27,127 bases of DNA from an uncultured Eubacteriales bacterium (GTDB lineage: Bacteria; Bacillota; Clostridia; Lachnospirales; Lachnospiraceae), in contig URND01000030.1 in the NCBI GenBank assembly GCA_900549105.1, positions 1 to 27,127 of the forward strand, read 5' to 3'. The translations under genes were made by a program, and so were the position numbers. The notes under the pieces are model-generated. The model did no database searches. It was not told the origin of the DNA and saw nothing but the letters and a program-made list of their open reading frames with translations. Positions 1 through 7,922 of the stretch are shown one piece after another; the first letter of the stretch is position 1, and each line of letters begins with the position of its first letter.

Positions 1-1818
1 CCGGCCGGTTTTCCCGCCCCGGCCCGCACGGCCTACCACCTGGGTCAGCAGGCTGAAGGTGCGCTCCGCCGCCCGATAATTGTCCACATACAGGGAAATA
101 TCCGCAGAAAGAACGCCCACCAGCGTTACATTTGGGAAATCATGGCCTTTGACGATCATCTGAGTGCCGACAAGAATGTCCGCCTCACCCCTCGAAAAAG
201 CCTGAAAAACCTCCATGGAACTGTTTTTCCGGCGCATTGAATCCCGGTCCGCCCGGAGAATCCGCGCCTGCGGAAAACGTTTTTCCAACATCTCCACTAC
301 CTTTTGAGTTCCCATGCCAAAGGCCCCGATATATCTGGAGCCACATTCCGGGCAATTTTCCGGCAAAGGCAGAGTCAATCCACAATAATGGCATTTTAGA
401 ATATTGCCTTCCGCCTTGTGCAGTGTCATGGAAATATCACAGTGCGGACACCGAATCACATGGCCGCAGCTTCGGCAGGATATAAAACCGGCATATCCCC
501 GGCGATTCAAAAACAGCAAAATCTGTTCCTTTTTTTCCAGCCGCGCCTCCATCTCACTCTGGAGCTTCCGGCTGAAAATAGAATAATTTTTCTGTTTCAG
601 TTCATTTCTCAAATCAACGACACAGGTTTCAGCCATCGCCGCTCCCCCGGCCATTCGCTTTTTGAGCACATGCAGGCCGTAAATCCCCCGCACTGCCCGG
701 TCATAGGCGACAACCGAAGGTGTGGCCGAGCCAAGCACCACCTTCCCGTCGCACATCCGCATACGCTCGACAGCCACATCCACCGCATGATATTTTGGCG
801 TTGTATCACTTTTATAAGCGCCGTCCTGCGCCTCATCGATAATGATCAGCCCTAAATTTGAAAAGGGCGTAAACAATGCGGAGCGGGGGCCAATCATAAT
901 ATCAATCTCCCCATTTTTTGCCCGGATATACTGGTCATAGCGCTCGCCTTCCGACATTTTAGAATTCATGACAGAAACACGCCGCCCGAATCTCCGGCGG
1001 AAACGCCCGATATTCTGATAAGTCAGGGATATTTCCGGAATCAGTACAATCGCCTGCCGCCCCGACATCAGCGTCCGCTCGATTAGCTGCATATAGACTT
1101 CCGTCTTTCCGCTTCCCGTGACGCCATACAGGAGATGAACCATCCGCTCATCCTCACAGATATCCTCCACCGCTTTCTGCTGTTCCCGGCTGAGCCGGAC
1201 CCGTTTTCCGTCCTCCACCCCTGAAAAAGGAATCCGGTAATCCGAAGCTTCCCGAACATCAATCCATCCATGCTTTATCAGGGTTCGCAACCCGTTCGCC
1301 GGAGAAGGTACCTTTTTTTTCAAAGTATCCTCCGAAATCCCTTTTCCTTCCCGGTCATCCAGAAACAGGGCAAGCAGCGCCGCCCTGGCGGCAAATCTTG
1401 GCTGAACCGCAAGTTTTTTCATCTCCACCTCGGCTTCCGCCCGGGATACCGCCAGAAAATATATTTTTTTTGTTCCTCCCTGAATCTTCCGCCGGACATT
1501 CAGCACCGTCTTTAAAGACTGAATCCGCGTACATCCATACATCCGGCTCATCCAGTCTGCCAGACAAATCATCTGGGATTCGACCACCATAGAGCCCTTC
1601 TGAATACTCTGTATCTCTTTTAATTTATCCGGCGCATACTCCGGTTTTTCAGAAAATCCGATGACAAAACCCTTAATAATCCGGTTTCCATTGCCAAAGG
1701 GGACCATCACCTGGCTGCCAATCTGAACCTCCGGCTCCAATATTTCCGGTACAATATACTGAAATACCCGATTCAATGCTTCCAGCGATATATCCACAAT
1801 AATATCTGCGTATTTCAA
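1..1818 (-). CDS. priA: Primosomal protein N' (PriA helicase), 3' end cut by window edge
   Basis: PriA is the 3'-5' superfamily 2 helicase that reloads the replisome at stalled forks. The minus strand reads open for 606 codons from 1818 to the window edge; the family is usually about 730-750 residues, so roughly the last 130 are missing. Visible parts: the N-terminal DNA-binding domain (starts KYADIIVDISLEALNRVFQY), Walker A GVTGSGKT near residues 231-238, a Walker B box DEAQD near 328 (DEEH is usual), two pairs of CxxC zinc cysteines (CRSCGH, CPHCD, CHYCG, CPECG) around 435-475, and the helicase motif QVVGRAGRG at the end. The start is TTG, chosen because GGAGG lies 7 nt upstream at 1826-1830. 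It follows rpoD by 99 nt. Identity is secure; whether DEAQ is a lineage habit is not known from the sequence. Confidence 0.93.
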   Translation of the reverse strand, partial: MKYADIIVDISLEALNRVFQYIVPEILEPEVQIGSQVMVPFGNGNRIIKGFVIGFSEKPEYAPDKLKEIQSIQKGSMVVESQMICLADWMSRMYGCTRIQSLKTVLNVRRKIQGGTKKIYFLAVSRAEAEVEMKKLAVQPRFAARAALLALFLDDREGKGISEDTLKKKVPSPANGLRTLIKHGWIDVREASDYRIPFSGVEDGKRVRLSREQQKAVEDICEDERMVHLLYGVTGSGKTEVYMQLIERTLMSGRQAIVLIPEISLTYQNIGRFRRRFGRRVSVMNSKMSEGERYDQYIRAKNGEIDIMIGPRSALFTPFSNLGLIIIDEAQDGAYKSDTTPKYHAVDVAVERMRMCDGKVVLGSATPSVVAYDRAVRGIYGLHVLKKRMAGGAAMAETCVVDLRNELKQKNYSIFSRKLQSEMEARLEKKEQILLFLNRRGYAGFISCRSCGHVIRCPHCDISMTLHKAEGNILKCHYCGLTLPLPENCPECGSRYIGAFGMGTQKVVEMLEKRFPQARILRADRDSMRRKNSSMEVFQAFSRGEADILVGTQMIVKGHDFPNVTLVGVLSADISLYVDNYRAAERTFSLLTQVVGRAGRGGKTGR

Positions 1819-1917
1819 CTCCGTACCTCCAGTATACTCTGTTGAACAAGAATACCGCAGATGGTCCCGCTCCAAAAGCAGGCATCTCCGGTATCCCACA
1901 GTTCTTTATAATTTATA

Positions 1918-3021
1918 TCACGCAAGAAAATCTTTTAACTTCTTGCTTCTCTGAGGATGACGAAGTTTACGAAGCGCTTTCGCCTCAATCTGGCGAATAC
2001 GCTCGCGAGTCACAGAAAACTCCTGACCAACTTCCTCCAAAGTTCTTGCCTTTCCATCTTCAAGGCCAAATCTCAAACGGATGACCTTCTGTTCTCTCTC
2101 GGTTAATGACTGAAGCGCGACCTCCAGCTCCTCCTTCAGCATCTCATCCGCTGCATGCTGTTCCGGCTGAAGGGTCGATTTATCTTCAATGAAATCGCCC
2201 AGATGGCTGTCTTCTTCCTCACCAATCGGCGTATCCATAGATACCGGCTCTTTGGAAATCTTCAGGATATCATCCACCTTTTCCACCGGAACTCCCATAA
2301 CCTTCGCAATCTCCTCCGAAGTCGGTTCCCGGCCGTACTCAGCCAGTAATTTACGGGATACCCGAATTGTTTTATTAATGGTTTCTACCATATGTACCGG
2401 GATACGAATGGTTCTGGAATAATCGGCCAGTCCCCTGGTAATCGCCTGACGAATCCACCAGGTTGCATAGGTACTGAACTTATAACCCTTGGTATAATCA
2501 AACTTATCAACCGCTTTCATCAGTCCGATATTTCCTTCCTGTATCAAATCCAGGAAACTCATTCCCCGGCCCACATAGCGTTTGGCAATGCTCACAACAA
2601 GGCGCAGATTAGCCTCAGTCAAATGTTTTTTGGCCTCCTCATCACCCTCGCCCATCCGGCGTGCCAATTCTGCCTCTTCCTCTGCGGACAGCAGTTGAAT
2701 ATTACCAATCTCTTTCAGATATTGACGCACCGGGTCCTCAATATTAACGCCATCCGGCACAGATAAATCCGTATCATCCACACGTACCTCATCGTCATCA
2801 TCTAAAAGAAACTCCGCATCGCTGTCGTCATTACTGACCCTGAGGACATCGATTCCCTTGCTTTCCAGATAGTCGAAAATCTGCTCACTTTGGTCCGCAT
2901 CCAAAGCCATGCTGCTGAACGCGTCCATCACTTCCTGATATTCCAGAACATTCTTCTTCTTTTTAGCATTGGAAACCAGTTCTTCCAGTTTTTTTGTAAA
3001 CAACAACTTATTGTCTTCCAT
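1918..3021 (-). CDS. rpoD: Primary RNA polymerase sigma factor RpoD/SigA
   Basis: Housekeeping sigma-70 factor, 367 residues, which directs core RNA polymerase to -10/-35 promoters. The N-terminus is a short acidic region 1.1-like segment (FLLDDDDEVRVDD). Region 1.2 starts DPVRQYLKEIG. Region 2 carries ANLRLVVSIAKRYVGRGM and the -10 recognition helix with FSTYATWWIRQAITR. Region 3 follows, and region 4.2 has SVTRERIRQIEAKALRKLRH. The length fits the Firmicute SigA class. It has its own promoter (3062-3090) and a GGGGA ribosome site. It lies between rpoZ and priA, where many Firmicutes have coaBC; the frequent partner dnaG is not in this window. The promoters seen elsewhere in the window fit the -10/-35 preferences of this sigma. 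Confidence 0.97.
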   Translation of the reverse strand: MEDNKLLFTKKLEELVSNAKKKKNVLEYQEVMDAFSSMALDADQSEQIFDYLESKGIDVLRVSNDDSDAEFLLDDDDEVRVDDTDLSVPDGVNIEDPVRQYLKEIGNIQLLSAEEEAELARRMGEGDEEAKKHLTEANLRLVVSIAKRYVGRGMSFLDLIQEGNIGLMKAVDKFDYTKGYKFSTYATWWIRQAITRGLADYSRTIRIPVHMVETINKTIRVSRKLLAEYGREPTSEEIAKVMGVPVEKVDDILKISKEPVSMDTPIGEEEDSHLGDFIEDKSTLQPEQHAADEMLKEELEVALQSLTEREQKVIRLRFGLEDGKARTLEEVGQEFSVTRERIRQIEAKALRKLRHPQRSKKLKDFLA

Positions 3022-3061
3022 ACAAAATTCCCCATATCTCTATTTTCTGCAGTACAACTAA

Positions 3062-3090
3062 ATTATAATGAATTTCTCGTCATATAACAA
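3062..3090 (-). promoter_or_regulatory. rpoD promoter (TTGTTA - 17 bp - TATAAT)
   Basis: On the minus strand the -35 hexamer TTGTTA (3085-3090) and a perfect -10 TATAAT (3062-3067) are 17 bp apart, in the AT-rich gap between rpoZ and rpoD. It would give a leader of about 35 nt before the rpoD ATG at 3021, letting the sigma gene be transcribed apart from the upstream operon. Confidence 0.75.
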
Positions 3091-3115
3091 TACGAATTGT
3101 AAATTTAATTCGAAT

Positions 3116-3466
3116 TTATGCTTCTGGTTCTTCCTCATTTTCGCTGACTGTTTCTTCAGCTTCCTCCCCGGAGGATTCAGATGCCTCGTCCTCTTCTTCA
3201 TCTGCTAAGTCCAGCATATCCTCACCGATTTCCTCATCCTCACCGAGAATTTTGATATCGCCGGAATACAGTTCTTCAACAGCAATGGACAATGGTTTTT
3301 TGCCTTCCGCATCTTCCACCAGAGGTTCGGCGCCGGAAATCAACTGTCTGGCCCGTTTTGCTGTTGCTATAACAATTGAATAACGGCTCTGCACTACCGG
3401 TGCTTCGCCCTCTTCCACACCGCTGTTGACAACTTCTATTAAATCTGAATATGATGGATGTAACAT
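3116..3466 (-). CDS. rpoZ: RNA polymerase omega subunit with acidic C-terminal tail
   Basis: Omega subunit, a small chaperone-like part of RNA polymerase that holds beta'. The first 70 or so residues show the family signature: PSYSDLIEVV at the start, RYSIVIATAKRARQL in the centre and KPLSIAVEELYSGDIKI at the end of the core. The last 40 or so residues are almost all Asp, Glu, Ser and Ala (for example EEEDEASESSGEEAEE) and are probably disordered, making the protein 116 residues against roughly 65-90 in many relatives. It starts 3 nt after the gmk stop with a GGGAG ribosome site, so it is translationally close to gmk. The usual gmk-rpoZ pairing supports the call. Confidence 0.93.
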   Translation of the reverse strand: MLHPSYSDLIEVVNSGVEEGEAPVVQSRYSIVIATAKRARQLISGAEPLVEDAEGKKPLSIAVEELYSGDIKILGEDEEIGEDMLDLADEEEDEASESSGEEAEETVSENEEEPEA

Positions 3467-3469
3467 AAA

Positions 3470-4114
3470 TTATTCTCCCTTCTTATATGCGGCAAGGCCC
3501 TCTCTGAGACTTTCTATCAGCTCCCCGCCATAAACCGTTTTCCGTTTTTCACTCTCAATGATTCGATGAATCATTTCTGCACATTCAGCAATCTTTCCGT
3601 TTTCATTGAGAACAATATAATCATATTTATTCATATATTCAACTTCTTCCGCCGCTCTGGCCAGACGGGATAAAATAACATCTTCCGTCTCCGTTCCCCG
3701 GCCCCGAAGTCGTGCCTCAAGTTCCTCAACCGTCGGCGGCGTCACAAAAATCAACACCGCTTCCGGGTGACGCTCTTTAACTTTCAAAGCGCCCTGTATC
3801 TCAATCTCCAATATAACGGAAATCCCCTGATTCAGCTTGTCATACACAAAATCCTTCGGAGTTCCATAATAATTATCGACATAGCAGGCATACTCTAAAA
3901 ATCGTCCTTCACCGATACGCCGCTCAAAATCGGCTTTATCCAAAAAGAAGTAATGTTTGCCATCCACTTCCCCTTCCCGCGGACTGCGGGTTGTTGCGGA
4001 AACAGACAGGCAATATTCCTGAGCATGTGCGCTGAGAAGTTCTTTAACAACTGTTCCTTTACCGGCGCCGGAAAATCCGGAAATAACCGCCAGGATTCCT
4101 CTCTGATTATTCAT
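3470..4114 (-). CDS. gmk: Guanylate kinase
   Basis: Guanylate kinase makes GDP from GMP and ATP in the cytoplasm. The P-loop is SGFSGAGKGT near the N-terminus. The GMP-binding region has SVSATTRSPREGEVDGKHYF, followed by Y-G-T-P (NYYGTPKDFV) and the lid/base region RLRGRGTETEDVILSRL. Length (214 residues) is normal for the family. I prefer the ATG at 4114 (MNNQRGILAVISG) because AAGGA lies 8 nt upstream; an in-frame ATG at 4123 would add three residues. Either start overlaps the end of remA, pointing to coupled translation. It is third in the yicC-remA-gmk-rpoZ operon. Confidence 0.95.
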   Translation of the reverse strand: MNNQRGILAVISGFSGAGKGTVVKELLSAHAQEYCLSVSATTRSPREGEVDGKHYFFLDKADFERRIGEGRFLEYACYVDNYYGTPKDFVYDKLNQGISVILEIEIQGALKVKERHPEAVLIFVTPPTVEELEARLRGRGTETEDVILSRLARAAEEVEYMNKYDYIVLNENGKIAECAEMIHRIIESEKRKTVYGGELIESLREGLAAYKKGE

Positions 4115-4373
4115 CTTCCTCATCCTTATTTATAACTTTACCGGCAAAACGCCCGGTCAGGGTTTCCGGCTGCAAAGCCGAAAGCACCAGTTCATTATTT
4201 TCCATAACAATCACTGCTTTTGTTCGGCGCCCCTGGGTGGCGTCAATCGCCATCCCCGCGTCCTTGGCATTTTGTATCATGCGCTTAATCGGCGCAGAAT
4301 CCGGATTAATAATGGCGACAACCTTGCTTGTATTCACCACATTCCCGAATCCTATATTCATAAGCTTTCCCAA
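4107..4373 (-). CDS. remA: RemA-family DNA-binding regulator (DUF370)
   Basis: Small protein of 88 residues matching the RemA/DUF370 family, known in Bacillus subtilis as a DNA-binding activator of biofilm matrix and osmoprotection genes that assembles into rings. The conserved core is present: NIGFGNVVN, then INPDSAPIKRMIQNAKDAG, IDATQGRRTKAVIVM and LSALQPETLTGRF. The start appears to be TTG at 4373, because AGGAGA sits 8 nt upstream and the length then matches Bacillus RemA; the first ATG, at 4361, would have a poorly spaced site. It lies between yicC and gmk, the standard order. Its targets in this organism cannot be told from the window. Confidence 0.92.
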   Translation of the reverse strand: MGKLMNIGFGNVVNTSKVVAIINPDSAPIKRMIQNAKDAGMAIDATQGRRTKAVIVMENNELVLSALQPETLTGRFAGKVINKDEEDE

Positions 4374-4395
4374 AAATCATCTCTCCTGTTCAGGC

Positions 4396-5274
4396 TTATT
4401 CAATATTTTGTATCTGTTCTCTGACTTTTTCAATCTCTGTCTTTAAATTGATGGCCCGATTTGCAACCTCCAGATCATTCGCCTTGGATAAAATGGTATT
4501 TGCTTCCCGGTTCATCTCCTGGGCAATGAAATCCAGCTTTCTTCCAATGCTTCCGCCTTCCAGCAGCGCATTGCGTGTGCTTGTGATATGGCTGCGCAGG
4601 CGTACAATCTCTTCATCCACACAAATCTTATCTGCAAAGATGGTTGTCTCCGTCACAATACGGCTCTCATCAATGGTGGAATCTCCGAGAAGTTCCTTGA
4701 CCTTAGCCTCCAGGCGCTGGCGATGCTCTGCCAGAATCTCCGGCGAACGTGTCTCGATGAAGTCCACATCCTCAAGCATTCCGTCCAATTTGCCGATTAA
4801 GTCATTTTTCAGATTTTCACCCTCAGCCAGACGGGTTTCCACAAACTGCTCGCTGGCCTTATGAAGCGATTCTTCCAAAACACTCCAAAGCTCATCCGCA
4901 TCAATACTCTGCTCTTCCAGTGTCAGCACATCCGGGTAACGGGATAAAGCCGACACCCGTACATCATTTTCAATGCCGAACTGGTCGCTCATCTGCTGCA
5001 GAACACGGACATATTCCGCTGCCAGTTCTTCATTATATTTGAGGACCATATTATTCTCCGTATAGTCCTCATAAGTGATAAACACATCCACCTTTCCGCG
5101 CTGGATATATTTTTTCAGAAGATTCCGAATGGCCGCTTCAAAAATGCTCAGTTTTTTAGGCATCTTCACATTAATATCACAATAACGGTGATTGACTGCC
5201 TTCATCTCAACGGTAATCTTCTGTCGTTCATTTGCGATTTCGCTTCTGCCGAAACCTGTCATACTTTTCAACAT
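4396..5274 (-). CDS. yicC: YicC/YloC-family endoribonuclease
   Basis: 292 residues with the complete YicC signature: start MLKSMTGFGRSE, then VEMKAVNHRYCDINVKMP in the N-terminal domain and a C-terminal domain ending with GRKLDFIAQEMNREANTI and KANDLEVANRAINLKTEIEK. Family members in E. coli and Bacillus are reported endoribonucleases acting on small RNAs and RNA ends; the target here is unknown. It is the first gene of the minus-strand operon, preceded by a strong promoter at 5361-5389 and by a leader with a 9-bp inverted repeat. The gap to remA is 22 nt. Start ATG 5274 with GGGAG upstream. Confidence 0.93.
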   Translation of the reverse strand: MLKSMTGFGRSEIANERQKITVEMKAVNHRYCDINVKMPKKLSIFEAAIRNLLKKYIQRGKVDVFITYEDYTENNMVLKYNEELAAEYVRVLQQMSDQFGIENDVRVSALSRYPDVLTLEEQSIDADELWSVLEESLHKASEQFVETRLAEGENLKNDLIGKLDGMLEDVDFIETRSPEILAEHRQRLEAKVKELLGDSTIDESRIVTETTIFADKICVDEEIVRLRSHITSTRNALLEGGSIGRKLDFIAQEMNREANTILSKANDLEVANRAINLKTEIEKVREQIQNIE

Positions 5275-5311
5275 CGCATGGTTCTCCCATCTATCAAGTA
5301 AATTTGTAAAG

Positions 5312-5353
5312 TATGGTTATCTCTTTCCATAGTTAGGCTATTGTATAACCATA
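5312..5353 (-). repeat. 9-bp perfect inverted repeat in the yicC leader
   Basis: TATGGTTAT (5312-5320) and ATAACCATA (5345-5353) are perfect reverse complements around a 24-nt loop. The outer arm begins about where transcription from the 5361-5389 promoter should start, so the transcript could carry a 5' stem-loop; alternatively the arms are two half-sites of an operator just downstream of the start. Confidence 0.5.
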
Positions 5354-5360
5354 TCAATTT

Positions 5361-5389
5361 ATTATAATTCAAATAAAAAATACCGTCAA
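5361..5389 (-). promoter_or_regulatory. Promoter of the yicC-remA-gmk-rpoZ operon (TTGACG - 17 - TATAAT)
   Basis: Minus strand: -35 TTGACG at 5384-5389, 17-bp spacer, perfect -10 TATAAT at 5361-5366. It lies 86 nt upstream of the yicC start codon in the divergent gap shared with rqcH. Confidence 0.8.
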
Positions 5390-5408
5390 TAGTTTCTCTC
5401 CCCATCTC

Positions 5409-5437
5409 TTGTAGAAATTTTTAATATTTGTTATACT
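5409..5437 (+). promoter_or_regulatory. Promoter of rqcH (TTGTAG - 17 - TATACT)
   Basis: Plus strand: -35 TTGTAG at 5409-5414 and -10 TATACT at 5432-5437 with a 17-bp spacer. It is back-to-back with the yicC promoter, 20 bp apart, and 34 nt upstream of the ATG at 5472, which has GAGGAG as ribosome site. Confidence 0.65.
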
Positions 5438-5471
5438 TGATTTATTCTAATTTCAAGTGAGGAGAATACCT

Positions 5472-7213
5472 ATGGCTTTTGACGGAATTGTAATTTCCAG
5501 CCTTGTATGGGAACTGAATGAACGGCTCACCAATGGCCGCATCAATAAAATATATCAGCCGGAAAATGACGCGATTGTTCTGACTGTCAAAAATAACCGG
5601 AATAACTACCGCCTGCTGCTCTCTGCCCTTCCCTGCCTCTGGCCTATCTGACTGAGGACACGGGGACAAATCCGATGGCAGCCCCAAACTTCTGTATGCT
5701 TTTAAGAAAACATATCAGCGGCGGCCGCATCGTTTCTATTATCCAGCCGGAAATGGAACGTATTATAAAATTCGAGATTGAACACTTAAATGAACTTGGC
5801 GACTTGTGTACAAAATTTTTGATTGTGGAACTGATGGGCAAACACAGCAATATTATATTCTGTCAGCCGGACGGCACCATTATCGACAGCATCAAGCATA
5901 TTTCCCTCAATGTCAGTTCTGTCCGGGAAGTTCTCCCGGGCCGGAGTTATTTTATTCCGAATACCATGTTGAAGATGAATCCAACGTCCATCGGGGCCGA
6001 GGATTTTATGGAAAAGGTGCTGTCAAAACCCCTGCCCGTCGGCAAGGCCATCTATACAAGCCTGACTGGAATCAGTCCGTTGATTGCCGAGGAAATCTGT
6101 TTCCGGGCTTCCATTGATTCAGGGATAAGCACCAGCGGATTATCGAATGTCGAAAAACTTCACCTGTTTGGCGTTTTCAGCCGTTTAATGGAGGATGTGG
6201 AAAATCACCGTTTCACGCCGGTCATCATCTACCGCGGCAAAGAGCCGGCAGAATTTTCCGCTCTGCCTTTAACCTGTTACAATGATTGTGAAAGCCGGAA
6301 TTTTGATTCGATTTCCACAGTACTCCGCAGCTACTATGCAGAGAAAAATGCCTCCACCCGGATTCGGCAAAAATCCCATGACCTGCGCCACGTGGTGAGT
6401 ACGGCCCTGGACCGCACCCGGAAAAAATATGATTTACAGTTAAAACAGTTAAAAGATACGGAAAAACGGGAAAAATATAAAATCTACGGGGAAATGCTCA
6501 ACACCTACGGTTATGGCCTTGAGGAAGGAGCCAAAAGCCTGACCTGCCTGAACTACTACACAAACAAGGAAATCACCGTGCCTCTGGATTCACAGCTCTC
6601 TCCTCAGGAAAATGCCAAAAAATATTTTGAGCGGTACGGCAAATTAAAACGCACCTTCGAGGCCCTGTCCACTCTGACTGAGGAAACCCGCGAAGAAATG
6701 GAACATCTGGATTCCATCAGCACAGCGCTGGATTTGGCCCAGACTGAAGGCGATTTGGCCCAGATTAAAGAAGAGCTGATTCAGGCCGGCTATGTGAAGC
6801 GCCATACCAGCGGGAAAAATGCAAAAAAGCAAAAGCTGACAAGCCAGCCGCTCCATTACATTTCCTCCGACGGATATGACATTTATGTCGGAAAAAATAA
6901 TCTTCAAAATGAAGAACTGACATTTAAGTTTGCCAACGGCGGTGACTGGTGGTTCCATGCCAAAGGGATTCCCGGCTCCCATGTTGTTGTCAAAACCGGC
7001 GGCGATGAACTGCCTGACCGCACATTTGAGGAAGCCGCCCGTCTGGCTGCATACTATTCCAAAAACCGCTCCAGCGAAAAGGTGGAGATTGACTACATTC
7101 AGCGCAAACATGTCAAAAAACCAAATTCAGGAAAGCCGGGGTTCGTCATCTATCATACAAACTATTCGATGATGATCGCACCGGATATTTCAGATATCCA
7201 ACCGGTAAAATAA
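5472..7213 (+). pseudogene. rqcH: RqcH/Rqc2 homologue (NFACT family, fibronectin-binding-like), split by a frameshift
   Basis: RqcH binds obstructed 50S subunits and recruits tRNA-Ala to add alanine tails to stalled chains. Codons 1-52 (MAFDGIVISSLVWELNERL...) run from ATG 5472, then hit TGA at 5649-5651. The homologous sequence resumes in the -1 frame at about 5627 (PSLPLAYLTEDTGTNP, then APNFCMLLRKHISGGRI) and continues to 7213. Joined, the product is about 580 residues, as in the family (Bacillus about 570), with NFACT-N, a central coiled-coil region rich in Lys/Glu, and the C-terminal NFACT-R part with DWWFHAKGIPGSHVVVKTGG. One missing C in the CCC near 5626-5628 would explain the break; so would a 4-nt loss. 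An ATG at 5675 preceded by GGGG could restart translation, but would omit the first 67 or so residues. It may be a sequencing error or a true mutation. Confidence 0.85.
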
Positions 7214-7218
7214 ACCGC

Positions 7219-7263
7219 AAAAAGGGATTCAATGGTCACCAATTAACCAGAGAATCCCTTTTA
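7219..7263. terminator. Bidirectional rho-independent terminator between rqcH and the SGNH hydrolase gene
   Basis: AAAAGGGATTC and GAATCCCTTTT form an 11-bp stem (arms around 7220-7230 and 7252-7262) with T-runs on both strands, between two convergent genes. Confidence 0.8.
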
Positions 7264-7265
7264 TT

Positions 7266-7922
7266 TTATCCATTTATTATCTCTCTGACCTTTCCGGCCA
7301 GAGCTTCCGCCAGCTTTAAATGCCCCTCTTCCATCATATGTATACTGTCGGCTTCTCCCGGCTCCGCCACAGCCGCCGCATCAAAAAATTCACATTCAAA
7401 CTGGTCGGCTACCAATTTATACCAGTAGGCCATCCGCTTTGAGTTCTCCACGGCTTCCCTGCCTTCAAAAAATTCAGCAAAGGGCGATGTTTCTATTCCC
7501 TCGCCTACATGTACCGGCGACACAATGAGAATTCTGGTATCCGGCTGATTGCATTTATATTTCAAAAAACTTGTCAGCTTCATCATCATATTTTGAAGCC
7601 CTCCGGCGATATCTCCCGCCGGAAGATGGAACTTTTTCTTCAGTTCATTGGAACCCAGCATAATAATCAGCATGTCGAAAGGCACATGGCTTTCCACCAT
7701 CGGCAGAACATAATCCATTCCTTTTTTATTCCCCCATTCCCACGGGTCCTCACAACAGATAGTCCGGCCATTCTGGCCTTCCTCGATAATCTGATATCCA
7801 TCGCCTAAAATCTGCTGCATCCGCATCGGCCACCGGGTATTTTCGTCATACCGCCCGCCTGTCACCGGATTATACCCCCATGTATTTGAATCTCCAAAAC
7901 AAATGATACGTTTCTTCTTCAT
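7266..7922 (-). CDS. SGNH/GDSL-family hydrolase
   Basis: 218 residues of the SGNH hydrolase fold, which cleaves esters such as acyl or acetyl groups on lipids or sugars. Block I is ICFGDSNTWGYNP with the catalytic Ser. Block II is represented by EGQNGRT and block III by IIMLGSNELK, where Asn of GxN is present. Block V is DSIHMMEEGHLKLAEAL with the Asp and His of the triad. No signal peptide is visible, so it is probably cytoplasmic. The start ATG 7922 overlaps the stop of the upstream membrane-protein gene by 4 nt (ATGA), showing tight coupling. Substrate is unknown; the length and the GDSNTWGY motif resemble arylesterase-type members. Confidence 0.88.
   Translation of the reverse strand: MKKKRIICFGDSNTWGYNPVTGGRYDENTRWPMRMQQILGDGYQIIEEGQNGRTICCEDPWEWGNKKGMDYVLPMVESHVPFDMLIIMLGSNELKKKFHLPAGDIAGGLQNMMMKLTSFLKYKCNQPDTRILIVSPVHVGEGIETSPFAEFFEGREAVENSKRMAYWYKLVADQFECEFFDAAAVAEPGEADSIHMMEEGHLKLAEALAGKVREIING

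Noticed and set aside
1..1818. Many short overlapping open frames suggesting a broken gene
   Set aside because: Translation of the correct minus frame shows one continuous PriA frame of 606 codons to the window edge; the short frames are shadows.
1819..1860. In-frame upstream extension of priA from a GTG near 1895
   Set aside because: The frame is open for about 26 codons, but there is no ribosome site, and TTG 1818 has a well-placed GGAGG.
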